Shown: positions 1 through 8,195 of the stretch, piece by piece
Layout: every line of letters starts with the position of its first letter
Position numbering within the stretch: position 1 is the first letter of the stretch
Assembly (NCBI RefSeq): GCF_026168105.1
Contig: NZ_LBMW01000032.1
Location: 30,682-94,681, forward strand
Source: Streptomyces hygroscopicus
Lineage (GTDB): Bacteria; Actinomycetota; Actinomycetes; Streptomycetales; Streptomycetaceae
Length of the DNA: 64,000 nucleotides
Direction of reading: 5' to 3'
Notes under the pieces: model-generated
Database searches by the model: none
Told to the model about the DNA's origin: nothing
The model's input: the letters and a program-made list of their open reading frames with translations, nothing else
Position numbers and translations under genes: made by a program

Positions 1-1
1 G

Positions 2-1591
2 TACGCCGGGATCGTCGGGCGGGTGCTGCGCGAGGAGATCGGACGCGGCGAGGGCGCGAACTTCGTGATCCGGCGCACCTACGAGGGGGCGATCCCGGGG
101 TTCGGCCGGGCCGACGCCCTCGCGCTGTTCCGCCGGCTGCTGATCGGTGAGCGGGGCGCGTACTGGACCTTCCTGGTGCACACGGGCGGGCGGACGCTGG
201 TGGGAGCCAGCCCCGAGGTGCATGTACGCATGTCAGGCGGCACCGTCGTGATGAACCCCATCAGCGGGACCTATCGCTATCCCGCCGGTGGCCCGACCCC
301 CGAGGACCTGCTCGCCTTCCTCGCCGACGGCAAGGAGATCGAGGAGCTGTCGATGGTCGTGGACGAGGAGCTCAAGATGATGTGCACGGTCGGCGACATG
401 GGCGGGGTAGTCGTCGGACCGCGGCTGAAGGAGATGGCGCATCTCGCGCACACGGAGTACGAGCTGCGCGGGAAGTCCACGCTCGACGTGCGCGAGGTGC
501 TGCGGGAGACCATGTTCGCGGCGACCGTCACGGGCTCGCCCGTGCAGAACGCGTGCCGGGTGATCGAGCGGCACGAAGTCGGCGGCCGTGGCTACTACGC
601 GGGCGCGCTCGCGCTGCTCGGGCGGTGCGCGGGTGACAGGTCTGAAGGGTCGCCGGGCATGGGGACCCTCGACTCCCCCATCCTCATCCGGACCGCCGAC
701 ATCGACGCGGACGGACGGCTGCGGGTGCCGGTCGGGGCCACGCTGGTCCGCGGCTCCGACCCGGCGGCCGAGGTGGCGGAGACGCATGCCAAGGCGGCCG
801 GGGTGCTGGCGGCGCTGGGCGTGCGTCCGGCGCGGCCCCGCGAGGAGCGGGTAGGGCCGCGGCTGGCGGACGACCCCCGGGTGCAGGCGGCGCTCGACGG
901 GCGGCGGGCCCGGCTCGCGCCGTTCTGGCTGCGGATGCAGGAGCGGGCCTCCGACTCCAGTGCCCTCACCGGGCGCGCGTTCGTCGTCGACGGCGAGGAC
1001 ACCTTCACGGCGATGCTCGCGCACGTCCTGCGGTCGTCGGGTCTCGAGGTGACGGTACGGCGGTACGACGAGCCGGGGCTGCGGGAGGCGGTGCTCGCAC
1101 ATGAGGGCCCGGTGGTCCTCGGCCCGGGACCGGGCGACCCGTCGGACGTGACCGATCCCAAGATGCGGTTCCTGCGGGGGCTGACGGCGGAGGTCGTCCG
1201 GGGGCACCGGCACGGGGTGCTGGGGGTCTGTCTGGGCCATGAGCTGATCGCGGCCGAGCTGGGCCTGGAGATCGTACGGAAGGAGGTTCCGTACCAGGGC
1301 GCGCAGACGGAGATCGACCTGTTCGGACGGCGGGAGACGGTCGGCTTCTACAACAGCTTCGTGGCGCGGTGCGACGACGAGGCGGCGGCCGAGCTGGCGG
1401 CGCACGGTGTCGAGGTCGGCCGCAGCGCGAGCGGCGAGGTGCACGCGCTGCGCGGGCCCGGGTTCGCGGGCGTGCAGTTCCACCCGGAGTCGGTGCTGTC
1501 GGTGGGCGGCGCGGCGGTGGTGCGGGAGCTCCTGGGTCAGCTGGCCGCGGTCGGCACGAGCACGCTCCCGGAGCGGCGCCCGGCCATGTAG
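2..1591 (+). CDS. Fused anthranilate/ADIC synthase (TrpE-TrpG type), 5' end cut by window
   Basis: Partial gene: the frame is open back to the first base, so the N-terminal part of the chorismate-binding domain is missing. The first part (to about residue 285) is chorismate-binding (TrpE-like), with the conserved GSPVQNA and KAAGV stretches. The last 190 residues are a class I glutamine amidotransferase, with the nucleophile Cys in GVCLGHE and the His/Glu pair in FHPES. The protein therefore makes ammonia and uses it on chorismate within one chain. This arrangement is shared by actinomycete anthranilate synthases and PhzE-type ADIC synthases, and sequence reading alone does not separate the two products. 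A 13-bp tandem duplication spans the stop codon. The next gene is convergent. Family is sure; exact product is less so. Confidence 0.85.
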   Translation, partial: YAGIVGRVLREEIGRGEGANFVIRRTYEGAIPGFGRADALALFRRLLIGERGAYWTFLVHTGGRTLVGASPEVHVRMSGGTVVMNPISGTYRYPAGGPTPEDLLAFLADGKEIEELSMVVDEELKMMCTVGDMGGVVVGPRLKEMAHLAHTEYELRGKSTLDVREVLRETMFAATVTGSPVQNACRVIERHEVGGRGYYAGALALLGRCAGDRSEGSPGMGTLDSPILIRTADIDADGRLRVPVGATLVRGSDPAAEVAETHAKAAGVLAALGVRPARPREERVGPRLADDPRVQAALDGRRARLAPFWLRMQERASDSSALTGRAFVVDGEDTFTAMLAHVLRSSGLEVTVRRYDEPGLREAVLAHEGPVVLGPGPGDPSDVTDPKMRFLRGLTAEVVRGHRHGVLGVCLGHELIAAELGLEIVRKEVPYQGAQTEIDLFGRRETVGFYNSFVARCDDEAAAELAAHGVEVGRSASGEVHALRGPGFAGVQFHPESVLSVGGAAVVRELLGQLAAVGTSTLPERRPAM

Positions 1592-1603
1592 CCCGGCCAT
1601 GTG
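1578..1603. repeat. 13-bp tandem duplication over the trpEG-like stop codon
   Basis: GCCCGGCCATGTA at 1578-1590 is followed directly by GCCCGGCCATGTG at 1591-1603 (12 of 13 identical). The TAG stop (1589-1591) lies across the junction of the two copies. Confidence 0.85.
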
Positions 1604-1841
1604 GCCGAGGACGTCGTGCACCGTGGCGCGGACGACCCGCCACGCCGGTCGAGCCGGCCGACCGACGGCACCCGGAGACCGACGGACCGGCAACGGCCCG
1701 AGCGCAGACAGGCCCGCGGACCGGCGGACCGGGCGCGACCGCCGGGGGCGCCGGCCCGCCGGCCCGGCGGCCCCGGTGTGTCAGGCGGTTCGTGCGCCGG
1801 AGCGATGGGCCGGCGCCCAGGGGACAGGGGCGGGCAGGGCG

Positions 1842-2870
1842 TCAGCCGAAGAAGACGCCGACCTCTTCGTAGAGCTTCGGGTCGACCGTCTTCAGCTTGG
1901 CCGTGGCCTCCGAGATCGGGACACGGACGACGTCCGTCCCGCGCAGGGCGACCATCTTGCCGAAGTCGCCGTCGCGGACCGCCTCGATGGCGTGCAGGCC
2001 GAAGCGGGTGGCGAGCCAGCGGTCGAAGGCGCTGGGCGTGCCGCCGCGCTGGACGTGCCCGAGCACGGTCGTACGGGCCTCCTTGCCCGTCCGGCTCTCG
2101 ATCTGCTTCGCCAGCCACTCGCCGACGCCCGAGAGACGGACGTGCCCGAACGAGTCCCGCGACCCGTCCTTCAGGACCATGTCGCCGTCCTTCGGCATCG
2201 CCCCCTCGGCGACGACCACGATCGGCGCGTACGACGCCTTGAAGCGGGACGTCACCCATGCACACACCTGGTCGACGTCGAAGCGCTGCTCGGGGATGAG
2301 GATGACGTTCGCCCCGCCGGCCAGCCCCGAGTGGATCGCGATCCAGCCCGCGTGACGGCCCATCACCTCGACGACGAGGACGCGCATGTGCGACTCCGCC
2401 GTCGTGTGCAGGCGGTCGATGGCCTCGGTCGCGATGTTGACGGCGGTGTCGAAGCCGAAGGTGTAGTCCGTCGCGGAGAGGTCGTTGTCGATGGTCTTCG
2501 GGACGCCGACGACCCGGACGCCGTACTCGTCGGCCAGGCGCGCCGCGACTCCCAGGGTGTCCTCTCCGCCGATCGCGACGAGTGCGTCGACCTCCTCCTT
2601 GGCGAGGTTGTCCTTGATACGGCGGATGCCGTTCTCCTGCTTGAGCGGATTGGTGCGCGAGGAGCCGAGGATCGTGCCGCCGCGGGGCAGGATGCCGCGC
2701 ACGGCGGGAATGTCGAGGCGGACCGTGTCGCCTTCGAGGGGTCCCCGCCAGCCGTCCCGGAAGCCGACGAAGTCGTAGCCGTACTCCTGCACGCCCTTGC
2801 GGACGATGCCCCGGATGACGGCGTTGAGCCCGGGGCAGTCGCCGCCTCCGGTCAGTACTCCGACCCGCAT
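1842..2870 (-). CDS. pfkA: 6-phosphofructokinase
   Basis: Phosphorylates fructose 6-phosphate in glycolysis. The 342-residue length is normal for bacterial short PFKs. The start gives MRVGVLTGGGDCPG, which begins directly with the phosphate-binding loop, and AAGGGA lies just upstream as a ribosome binding site. A longer open frame upstream has no support. The donor-site motif is GGEDT (Asp104) and the following motif is PKTIDND (Lys125). In E. coli PfkA both positions are Gly, and Asp plus Lys is the pattern of pyrophosphate-dependent enzymes. The PFK reported from S. coelicolor is nevertheless ATP-dependent, so I keep the donor open. The gene is transcribed alone, convergent with the trpEG-like gene. 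Confidence 0.93.
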   Translation of the reverse strand: MRVGVLTGGGDCPGLNAVIRGIVRKGVQEYGYDFVGFRDGWRGPLEGDTVRLDIPAVRGILPRGGTILGSSRTNPLKQENGIRRIKDNLAKEEVDALVAIGGEDTLGVAARLADEYGVRVVGVPKTIDNDLSATDYTFGFDTAVNIATEAIDRLHTTAESHMRVLVVEVMGRHAGWIAIHSGLAGGANVILIPEQRFDVDQVCAWVTSRFKASYAPIVVVAEGAMPKDGDMVLKDGSRDSFGHVRLSGVGEWLAKQIESRTGKEARTTVLGHVQRGGTPSAFDRWLATRFGLHAIEAVRDGDFGKMVALRGTDVVRVPISEATAKLKTVDPKLYEEVGVFFG

Positions 2871-3020
2871 GGAAATGTCCCTTCGCCGCGGTTGCCTGAT
2901 GCGGGTCACGCTAATGGTGACCCGCATCACTCCGGCATGGCGGGGAAGGTCAATTCCGGTGAAATGTCGGTTAGTTGATCAGCGTGAATCCACTCGAAAG
3001 CGGTAAGCGGCGACAACGGT

Positions 3021-3716
3021 TCACTCGCCGTCGAGTCCCCGCTCGATCGCGTACCGCACGAGTTCCACCCTGTTGTGCAGCTGGAGCTTGCCCAGGGTGT
3101 TCTGGACGTGGTTCTGCACCGTGCGATGCGAGATGACCAGGCGCTCGGCGATCTGCTTGTAGCTCAGGCCCTTGGCCACCAGGCGGAGCACCTCGGTCTC
3201 GCGGTCGGTCAGCCGCGGGGTCCTCGGCTCGTCGTTGCCCGGTGCGGGGGCCGGTTCGGAGGCGAGGCGACGGTACTCGCCGAGGACGAGGCCGGCGAGC
3301 CCGGGCGTGAACACGGGGTCGCCGACCGCCGTACGGCGCACGGCGTCGATCAGCTCCTGAGTGGACGCCGACTTCAGCAGATAGCCCGTCGCGCCCGACT
3401 TCACCGCTTCCAGCACGTCCGCGTGCTCACCGCTGGCCGACAGCACGAGGACCCGCAGCGCCGAGTCGGCACCGACGAGTTCCTTGCAGACCTGCACGCC
3501 GGGCATCCTGGGCAGGTTCAGGTCCAGGACGAGGACGTCGGGTGCGGCGGCCCGCGCGCGTCGCACCGCCTGCTCGCCGTCGCCCGCGGTGGCGACCACG
3601 TCGAAGCCGGACTCGGTCAGGTCGCGGGCGACGGCGTCCCGCCACATGGGGTGGTCGTCGACCACCATGACCTTGATCGGGGCCTGCGGTGTCCCGGTGG
3701 TCTCCGCAGTCATCAC
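3021..3716 (-). CDS. macR: NarL/LuxR-family response regulator (MacR-like)
   Basis: Response regulator of 231 residues. The receiver domain spans about residues 14-130, with the acidic pair VVDDH and the phospho-acceptor Asp65 in VLDLNLP. A C-terminal LuxR-type helix-turn-helix follows from about residue 165 (LTDRETEVLRLVAKGLSYKQI). Two consecutive Met codons compete for the start. The sensor kinase gene lies 49 bp upstream on the same strand, so the two are probably cotranscribed. The pair has the same position as MacRS of S. coelicolor (SCO2120/2121, from memory), which affects morphology and actinorhodin production. The gene name rests on that synteny. Confidence 0.9.
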   Translation of the reverse strand: MMTAETTGTPQAPIKVMVVDDHPMWRDAVARDLTESGFDVVATAGDGEQAVRRARAAAPDVLVLDLNLPRMPGVQVCKELVGADSALRVLVLSASGEHADVLEAVKSGATGYLLKSASTQELIDAVRRTAVGDPVFTPGLAGLVLGEYRRLASEPAPAPGNDEPRTPRLTDRETEVLRLVAKGLSYKQIAERLVISHRTVQNHVQNTLGKLQLHNRVELVRYAIERGLDGE

Positions 3717-3765
3717 CCCTCCGCTCCCGCCGAGGCCGCCGGGCCCGTGGCCCGGGTCGCGTCCG

Positions 3766-5001
3766 TCATCGCTTCTCCGCCTTCCCCCGTGAGGCCCTCG
3801 GGTCCTTGATGTCCTTCGGTACCGTCAGTTCCACTTCCGTGCCCTGCCCCGGGACCGAGATCAGCTCGGCCGTGCCGCCGAGGTCGCGCAGCCGGCCGCG
3901 GATCGACTGGGCCACCCCCAGCCGCCCCTCGCCCTCGGCCTGGGCGAGCCGCCCCTCCGGGATCCCGGGCCCGTCGTCCCGGACGGTCACGACGATCCCG
4001 TCCGGCTCGTCCTCGACCAGGATCCAGGCGCGGGCCCCGTCCCCGGCGTGCCTGCGGACGTTGTCCAGGGCGGCACCGACGGCGGCGGCGAGTTCCCGTG
4101 CGGCGGCCGGCGCGACCGGCACGGGAGCGCCGGGCCCGGAGAGCGTCACCCGGGCACCGGCGTACGGGGCGAGCAGGGAGCGCAGGTCGAGCGGGCCCTC
4201 CTCGGGGTCCGGCTCGTCGACCGCGCGGACGACCGCGCCGAGCGTCGCGTCCCCCGACACCCGCGAGGGCGGCACCAGGCCGCCCGAGACCAGGGTGCGC
4301 AGCGCGACCTCTTGCTCACCGGCGAGCCGGCCCAGCTGCGCGGCCTCCCCGCCGAGCGCGGAGCCGCGGCGCTGCACCATGGCGAGCACCTGGAGCACGC
4401 TGTCGTGGATGTCCCGGGCCAGCCGCTCCCGCTCCCGGGTCGCGGCCTCGATCTCCAGGGCGCGGGCGAGGGTGCGCTCGGAGGCACGGGCGACCTCGAC
4501 GACGTACCCGATCGCGATGGAGGCGACCCAGACGAGGACCACGTTGTGGACGGTGTCACGGGCCGGGGCGCCGCGTTCGAACAGGTTCACAGCGGCGACC
4601 GTCGTGGAGGCGAAGCCCGCCCAGCGCCAGCCGCCCTTGATGGCGTACGCGAGGACGGATCCGGCGGTCCATATCGACGGCAGGGTGGGGCCGCCCGCGA
4701 CGATCCGCTCGTGCGCGTCGGCGAGGAGGGTGAGCAGGATTCCGGTGAGCGCGAGGGTGAGGTCGACGGCCAGGAAGCGCTTGGTGCAGCTCGCCGCGTT
4801 CGCCACCTTGGGGAGGGTGGCCAGGGTCCATACGCACAGCACGGCGTAGTACGCGACGGCCACCCAAGGCCGGGCGAATCTGTCGTAGGCGGTCGCGAAG
4901 AGACCGATGGCGTACAGCATCGTCAGCACGCGGTACGCGCTCAGCGCACGCCACAGCGGCTGCTCGACCGACATCCTGACGACCCGCTCGCGCTTGGCCA
5001 T
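3766..5001 (-). CDS. macS: Membrane sensor histidine kinase (MacS-like)
   Basis: Sensor partner of the adjacent response regulator; 411 residues. The N-terminal half carries about five hydrophobic segments (roughly residues 18-150) with little extracytoplasmic sequence, which suggests sensing within the membrane. The HisKA_3 dimerisation box RLARDIHDSVLQVL contains the phospho-acceptor His. The HATPase_c G-box is DDGPGIPEG, followed by GRLGVAQSIRGRL. This architecture is typical of kinases paired with NarL-type regulators. A second Met at residue 10 is an alternative start. The region upstream of the chosen ATG is very G-rich and could serve as the ribosome binding site. Confidence 0.9.
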   Translation of the reverse strand: MAKRERVVRMSVEQPLWRALSAYRVLTMLYAIGLFATAYDRFARPWVAVAYYAVLCVWTLATLPKVANAASCTKRFLAVDLTLALTGILLTLLADAHERIVAGGPTLPSIWTAGSVLAYAIKGGWRWAGFASTTVAAVNLFERGAPARDTVHNVVLVWVASIAIGYVVEVARASERTLARALEIEAATRERERLARDIHDSVLQVLAMVQRRGSALGGEAAQLGRLAGEQEVALRTLVSGGLVPPSRVSGDATLGAVVRAVDEPDPEEGPLDLRSLLAPYAGARVTLSGPGAPVPVAPAAARELAAAVGAALDNVRRHAGDGARAWILVEDEPDGIVVTVRDDGPGIPEGRLAQAEGEGRLGVAQSIRGRLRDLGGTAELISVPGQGTEVELTVPKDIKDPRASRGKAEKR

Positions 5002-5058
5002 GTCCCCCCACCCCCCGAGCGTACGGACGGCGCCCTGGAAAGGCGCCGCTGCTGCTCG

Positions 5059-5826
5059 CTACTCGGCGTCCTTCGCCGCTGCCTTCTCCGCGTCCTTCTG
5101 CGCCTGTCCGGCTTCCTTCTGCGCCTGCTTCTCCGCCTTCGCCGCCTCCGCGATCTGCCGCTTGGCGGCGGTCGCGTACATGTCGACGTACTCCTGGCCG
5201 GAGAGCTTCATGATTTCGTACATGACCTCGTCGGTCACTGCGCGCAACACGAAACGGTCGTGCTCCATGCCCTGGTAGCGGGTGAAGTCCAGCGGCTTGC
5301 CGATGCGGATGCCCGGACGCATCAGCTTGGGAATGATCTTCCCGGGCGGCTGGATCTTCTCGGTGTCGATCATGGCGACGGGGATGACGGGCGCACCGGT
5401 GGCCAGCGCCACGCGCGCGAGGCCGCCGGGCTTGCCCCGGTAGAGGCGGCCGTCGGGCGAGCGGGTCCCCTCCGGATAGATGCCGAACAGCTCACCGCGC
5501 TCGAGGACCTCGATACCGCTCTTGATGGCCGCCTCGCCGGCGCCGCGCGCACCCGAACGGTCCACGGGGAGCTGGCCGACGCCCTTGAAGAAGGCCGCGG
5601 TCAGCCGCCCCTTCACCCCGGGTGTCGTGAAGTACTCGGCCTTCGCGATGAAGGTCACCTTGCGGTCGAGGACCACGGGCAGGAAGAACGAGTCCGAGAA
5701 GGACAGATGATTGCTCGCCAGGATTGCGGGGCCCTCGGCGGGAACGTTCTCGAGGCCTTCCACCCACGGCCTGAAGGCGAGCTTCAGCGGCCCCCCGATG
5801 GATACCTTCATCGCGCCGTACAACAA
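5059..5826 (-). CDS. 1-acyl-sn-glycerol-3-phosphate acyltransferase (PlsC family)
   Basis: Probably transfers an acyl chain to lysophosphatidate in phospholipid synthesis at the inner face of the membrane. It shows the acyltransferase box NHLSFSD (HX4D) and the glycerol-phosphate-binding motif EGTRSPDG. I chose a TTG start at 5826 because a perfect AGGAGG (complement of 5834-5839) sits 7 nt upstream. A neighbouring TTG and an ATG at 5811 are weaker alternatives, and the longer open frame contains the ribosome binding site itself. The result is 255 residues. The C-terminus is rich in Ala, Lys, Glu and Gln and probably forms a charged helix. An M. tuberculosis neighbour of the same block (Rv2182c, from memory) belongs to this family. 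Confidence 0.88.
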   Translation of the reverse strand: MLYGAMKVSIGGPLKLAFRPWVEGLENVPAEGPAILASNHLSFSDSFFLPVVLDRKVTFIAKAEYFTTPGVKGRLTAAFFKGVGQLPVDRSGARGAGEAAIKSGIEVLERGELFGIYPEGTRSPDGRLYRGKPGGLARVALATGAPVIPVAMIDTEKIQPPGKIIPKLMRPGIRIGKPLDFTRYQGMEHDRFVLRAVTDEVMYEIMKLSGQEYVDMYATAAKRQIAEAAKAEKQAQKEAGQAQKDAEKAAAKDAE

Positions 5827-5974
5827 CCGAGTGCCTCCTGTGTCTGTCGAACAGACCTTAACCCGGCCCTTGGGCAAAGACCCCGACGACCCTGGTCGGT
5901 GTCAGTGCCGTCGCGTACGGTGAAGTACCTGCAATCGACGTGCCCAGCCCCTTTTCATGAACAGGAGACCGAAC

Positions 5975-6754
5975 GTGCCGGTCCTGCCTGGAGCCGAGCC
6001 GTACCGCCACGACGGCGGGGAGGTCGGCGTCCTCCTCTGTCACGGCTTCACCGGTTCCCCGCAGTCGCTGCGCCCCTGGGCGGAGTACCTCGCCGAGCGC
6101 GGCCTCACCGTCTCGCTGCCGCTGCTGCCCGGACACGGCACACGCTGGGAGGACATGCAGCTCACCGGCTGGGCGGACTGGTACGCGGAGGTGGACCGCG
6201 AGCTGCGCGTCCTGCGCGAGGGCTGCGCCCAGGTCTTCGTGGCCGGCCTGTCCATGGGCGGCGCCCTGGCCCTGCGGCTCGCCGCCAAGCACGGCGACGC
6301 GGTGAAGGGCGTCGTGGTCGTCAACCCGGCCAACAAGGTGCACGGCCTGTCCGCGTACGCCCTCCCGGTCGCCCGCCACCTCGTCCGTACGACGAACGGG
6401 ATCGCCAGCGACATCGCCAAGGAGGGCAGCACGGAACTGGGATACGACAGGGTGCCGCTGCACGCGGCGCACTCCCTGCGGAACTTCTTCCGGCTGGTCG
6501 ACGGCGAACTGCCGCAGGTCACCCAGCCGCTGCTGCTCCTGCGCAGCCCCCAGGACCATGTGGTGCCCCCGGCCGACTCGGCCCGGATCCTCAGCCGTGT
6601 CTCCTCCACGGATGTGACGGAGATCCTGCTGGAACAGAGTTACCACGTGGCGACGTTGGACCACGATGCGAACCGGATCTTCGAGGAGAGCCACACGTTC
6701 ATCGGCCGGCTCGCGCCCAGTGTCGGCAAGGAAGGGACGGCCGCAGGTGGCTGA
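5975..6754 (+). CDS. Alpha/beta hydrolase (carboxylesterase / monoacylglycerol lipase type)
   Basis: Cytoplasmic alpha/beta hydrolase of 259 residues from the GTG at 5975, which follows AGGAGA by 6 nt; an in-frame ATG at 5957 lies upstream of that ribosome binding site and is therefore less likely. The oxyanion region is LLCHGFTGSP, the nucleophile elbow is GLSMGG (Ser about 93), the acid is in SPQDHVVPP and the His is in SYHVATLDHD. The motif set fits carboxylesterase Est30 and monoacylglycerol lipase relatives, which act on short acyl esters. The next gene overlaps the stop by 8 bp, so the two are translationally coupled. The true substrate cannot be read from sequence. Confidence 0.85.
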   Translation: MPVLPGAEPYRHDGGEVGVLLCHGFTGSPQSLRPWAEYLAERGLTVSLPLLPGHGTRWEDMQLTGWADWYAEVDRELRVLREGCAQVFVAGLSMGGALALRLAAKHGDAVKGVVVVNPANKVHGLSAYALPVARHLVRTTNGIASDIAKEGSTELGYDRVPLHAAHSLRNFFRLVDGELPQVTQPLLLLRSPQDHVVPPADSARILSRVSSTDVTEILLEQSYHVATLDHDANRIFEESHTFIGRLAPSVGKEGTAAGG

Positions 6755-7316
6755 GCACGACTCCGACCGCGAGGACCGCGAGCCGGACGAGAAGGGCGTG
6801 CCGTTCGACGAGGAGGCCGCCTGGGCGGCGATCGTCGCGGGCTACGGCGCGGAGCCGCCGGACCCGCCGGGAAGCAAGCCGTTCAAGTCGGTCGAGGACC
6901 TGGCGCTTCCGGAGTTCGAGCCGAACGACGGCAAGGACGGCAAGGACGGCAGACCGAGGAGCGAGCCGGCCAAGCCGCTGGGCAGCTCGGTCTCCTTCGC
7001 GCCCGGGGTCGGCCCCCGTGACCACGCGGCTCCGGAGCCCTCCGAGGACGACTTCGACGAGGACGACGAGGGCCACTTCATCCCCCCGGAGCCCCCGCCG
7101 CTGCCCGCGACCGACACGACGGCGAAGTTCGCCTGGCTCGGGGTGGTCGGCGGCCCGATCCTGATCCTCCTCGCCGTGCTGCTGGGCTGGGACATGACGT
7201 GGTGGCTCACCACGCTCGGCGTCGGGGGCTTCCTGGGCGGCTTCGTCACGCTGGTGGCCCGAATGAAGACGGACGACGAGGACGACGGCGATCCCGGGCG
7301 GGGCGCAGTGGTCTGA
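6747..7316 (+). CDS. Acidic protein with two C-terminal membrane segments, unknown function
   Basis: Protein of 189 residues starting at a GTG that overlaps the stop of the hydrolase, with GGAAGGGA upstream. About 125 N-terminal residues are charged, rich in Asp, Glu, Pro and Lys, and likely disordered (it contains a short GKDGKDG repeat). Two hydrophobic helices follow (about 130-150 and 155-175), and the tail is acidic. The soluble part is probably cytoplasmic. I recognise no catalytic motif. Coupling to the esterase suggests a shared membrane-related role, which is inference only. Confidence 0.8.
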   Translation: MAEHDSDREDREPDEKGVPFDEEAAWAAIVAGYGAEPPDPPGSKPFKSVEDLALPEFEPNDGKDGKDGRPRSEPAKPLGSSVSFAPGVGPRDHAAPEPSEDDFDEDDEGHFIPPEPPPLPATDTTAKFAWLGVVGGPILILLAVLLGWDMTWWLTTLGVGGFLGGFVTLVARMKTDDEDDGDPGRGAVV

Positions 7317-7322
7317 CCGGCG

Positions 7323-8078
7323 CTACGACGCGGGAACTCTGAGGGCGGCCAGCACCGGAAGGTGGTCCGTGGCCGCCCTCAGGTCGCTCCGGGTCACCCC
7401 GCGGTGGCCGAGCGGGACACCGCAGCCGAGGACCTCGATGCCCCGGCTGGCGAAGATCGCGTCGATGCGCTGGTAGGGGTCGCCGGACTGCCAGGTGTAC
7501 TCCGCTCCCCAGGGTGCGGTGGCCCAGCCGTCCTGGAGGGCACCGGCCAGGCGCTCGAAGGCGGGACCGTCCGGGCGTTCGTTGAGGTCGCCGCCCGCGA
7601 CGGCGTACGGCACGTCCATTCCGGCGAGCCGGTCGAGGAGCATGCCGCCCTGCTCGTACCGCTCGTCCCCCCGCAGACTCAGATGACAGCTGAGGACGCC
7701 GAACCGGGCGCGGCCGAACCGCACGACCGCCGTCGCGAAGCCCCGCCGGTGCTGTCCCGGGGTCAAGGGCAGCAGCACGTCCTCGGTGCGCTCGACCGTG
7801 GCACGCAACGAGCACAGCAGGGCCGGGCCGGCGGCCGTGGCGCCACCCGAGAGGACCACCAGACCGGAGGCCGCCGCGAGCCGGGCGAGCTTCTTGCGCC
7901 AGCGGAAGAAGCGGGGGGCCTCCTGCACGAGCACCAGGTCCGGCGCGCAGGCACGGATCACCCGGGCGAGCGCGTCGGTGTCGTCACGCATCGAGCGGAT
8001 GTTGTAGCCGAGGACCCGGATGACGGCCGAACCGTCGGATTCCGTCCGGGAGTTGGGCAGCGTGATGGTCGTCGCCAT
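7323..8078 (-). CDS. Endonuclease/exonuclease/phosphatase family hydrolase
   Basis: Metal-dependent EEP-fold hydrolase of 251 residues. Diagnostic elements in order are VLGYNIRS, the metal ligand Glu in LVQEAPR, CHLSLRG, GGDLNERP, and the catalytic Asp-His pair in ATDHLPVLAAL. The fold covers nucleases, sphingomyelinases and inositol phosphatases, so the substrate is open. There is no signal peptide. The ATG at 8078 has no ribosome binding site, but TATCTT lies 7 nt before it, which suggests a leaderless transcript. The gene ends 7 bp from the stop of the preceding convergent gene. Confidence 0.83.
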   Translation of the reverse strand: MATTITLPNSRTESDGSAVIRVLGYNIRSMRDDTDALARVIRACAPDLVLVQEAPRFFRWRKKLARLAAASGLVVLSGGATAAGPALLCSLRATVERTEDVLLPLTPGQHRRGFATAVVRFGRARFGVLSCHLSLRGDERYEQGGMLLDRLAGMDVPYAVAGGDLNERPDGPAFERLAGALQDGWATAPWGAEYTWQSGDPYQRIDAIFASRGIEVLGCGVPLGHRGVTRSDLRAATDHLPVLAALRVPAS

Positions 8079-8085
8079 GCGGATC

Positions 8086-8091
8086 AAGATA
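8086..8091 (-). promoter_or_regulatory. Candidate -10 box of a leaderless promoter
   Basis: On the minus strand TATCTT ends 7 nt before the ATG at 8078. The spacing puts the transcription start on the start codon. No clear -35 box is seen. Confidence 0.45.
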
Positions 8092-8138
8092 CGCCGGGGC
8101 GTCCGGTGCGCCCCGCGCCGCCTGCGCCGGACACGGCG

Positions 8139-8173
8139 GCGCCCGCCGTCCCGGTTCGGGATACGGCGGGCGC
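8139..8173 (-). terminator. Hairpin terminator downstream of glkA
   Basis: An 11-bp perfect stem (8139-8149 with 8163-8173) and an inner loop lie 23 bp beyond the glkA stop. There is no U-tract, as is usual for Streptomyces terminators. Confidence 0.6.
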
Positions 8174-8195
8174 TTCCGTGCGACGAAGGGGGCGA

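Noticed and set aside
4048..7164. Long plus-strand open frame crossing several real genes
   Set aside because: It runs antisense to macS and the acyltransferase and out of frame through the esterase. Composition is typical of a shadow frame.
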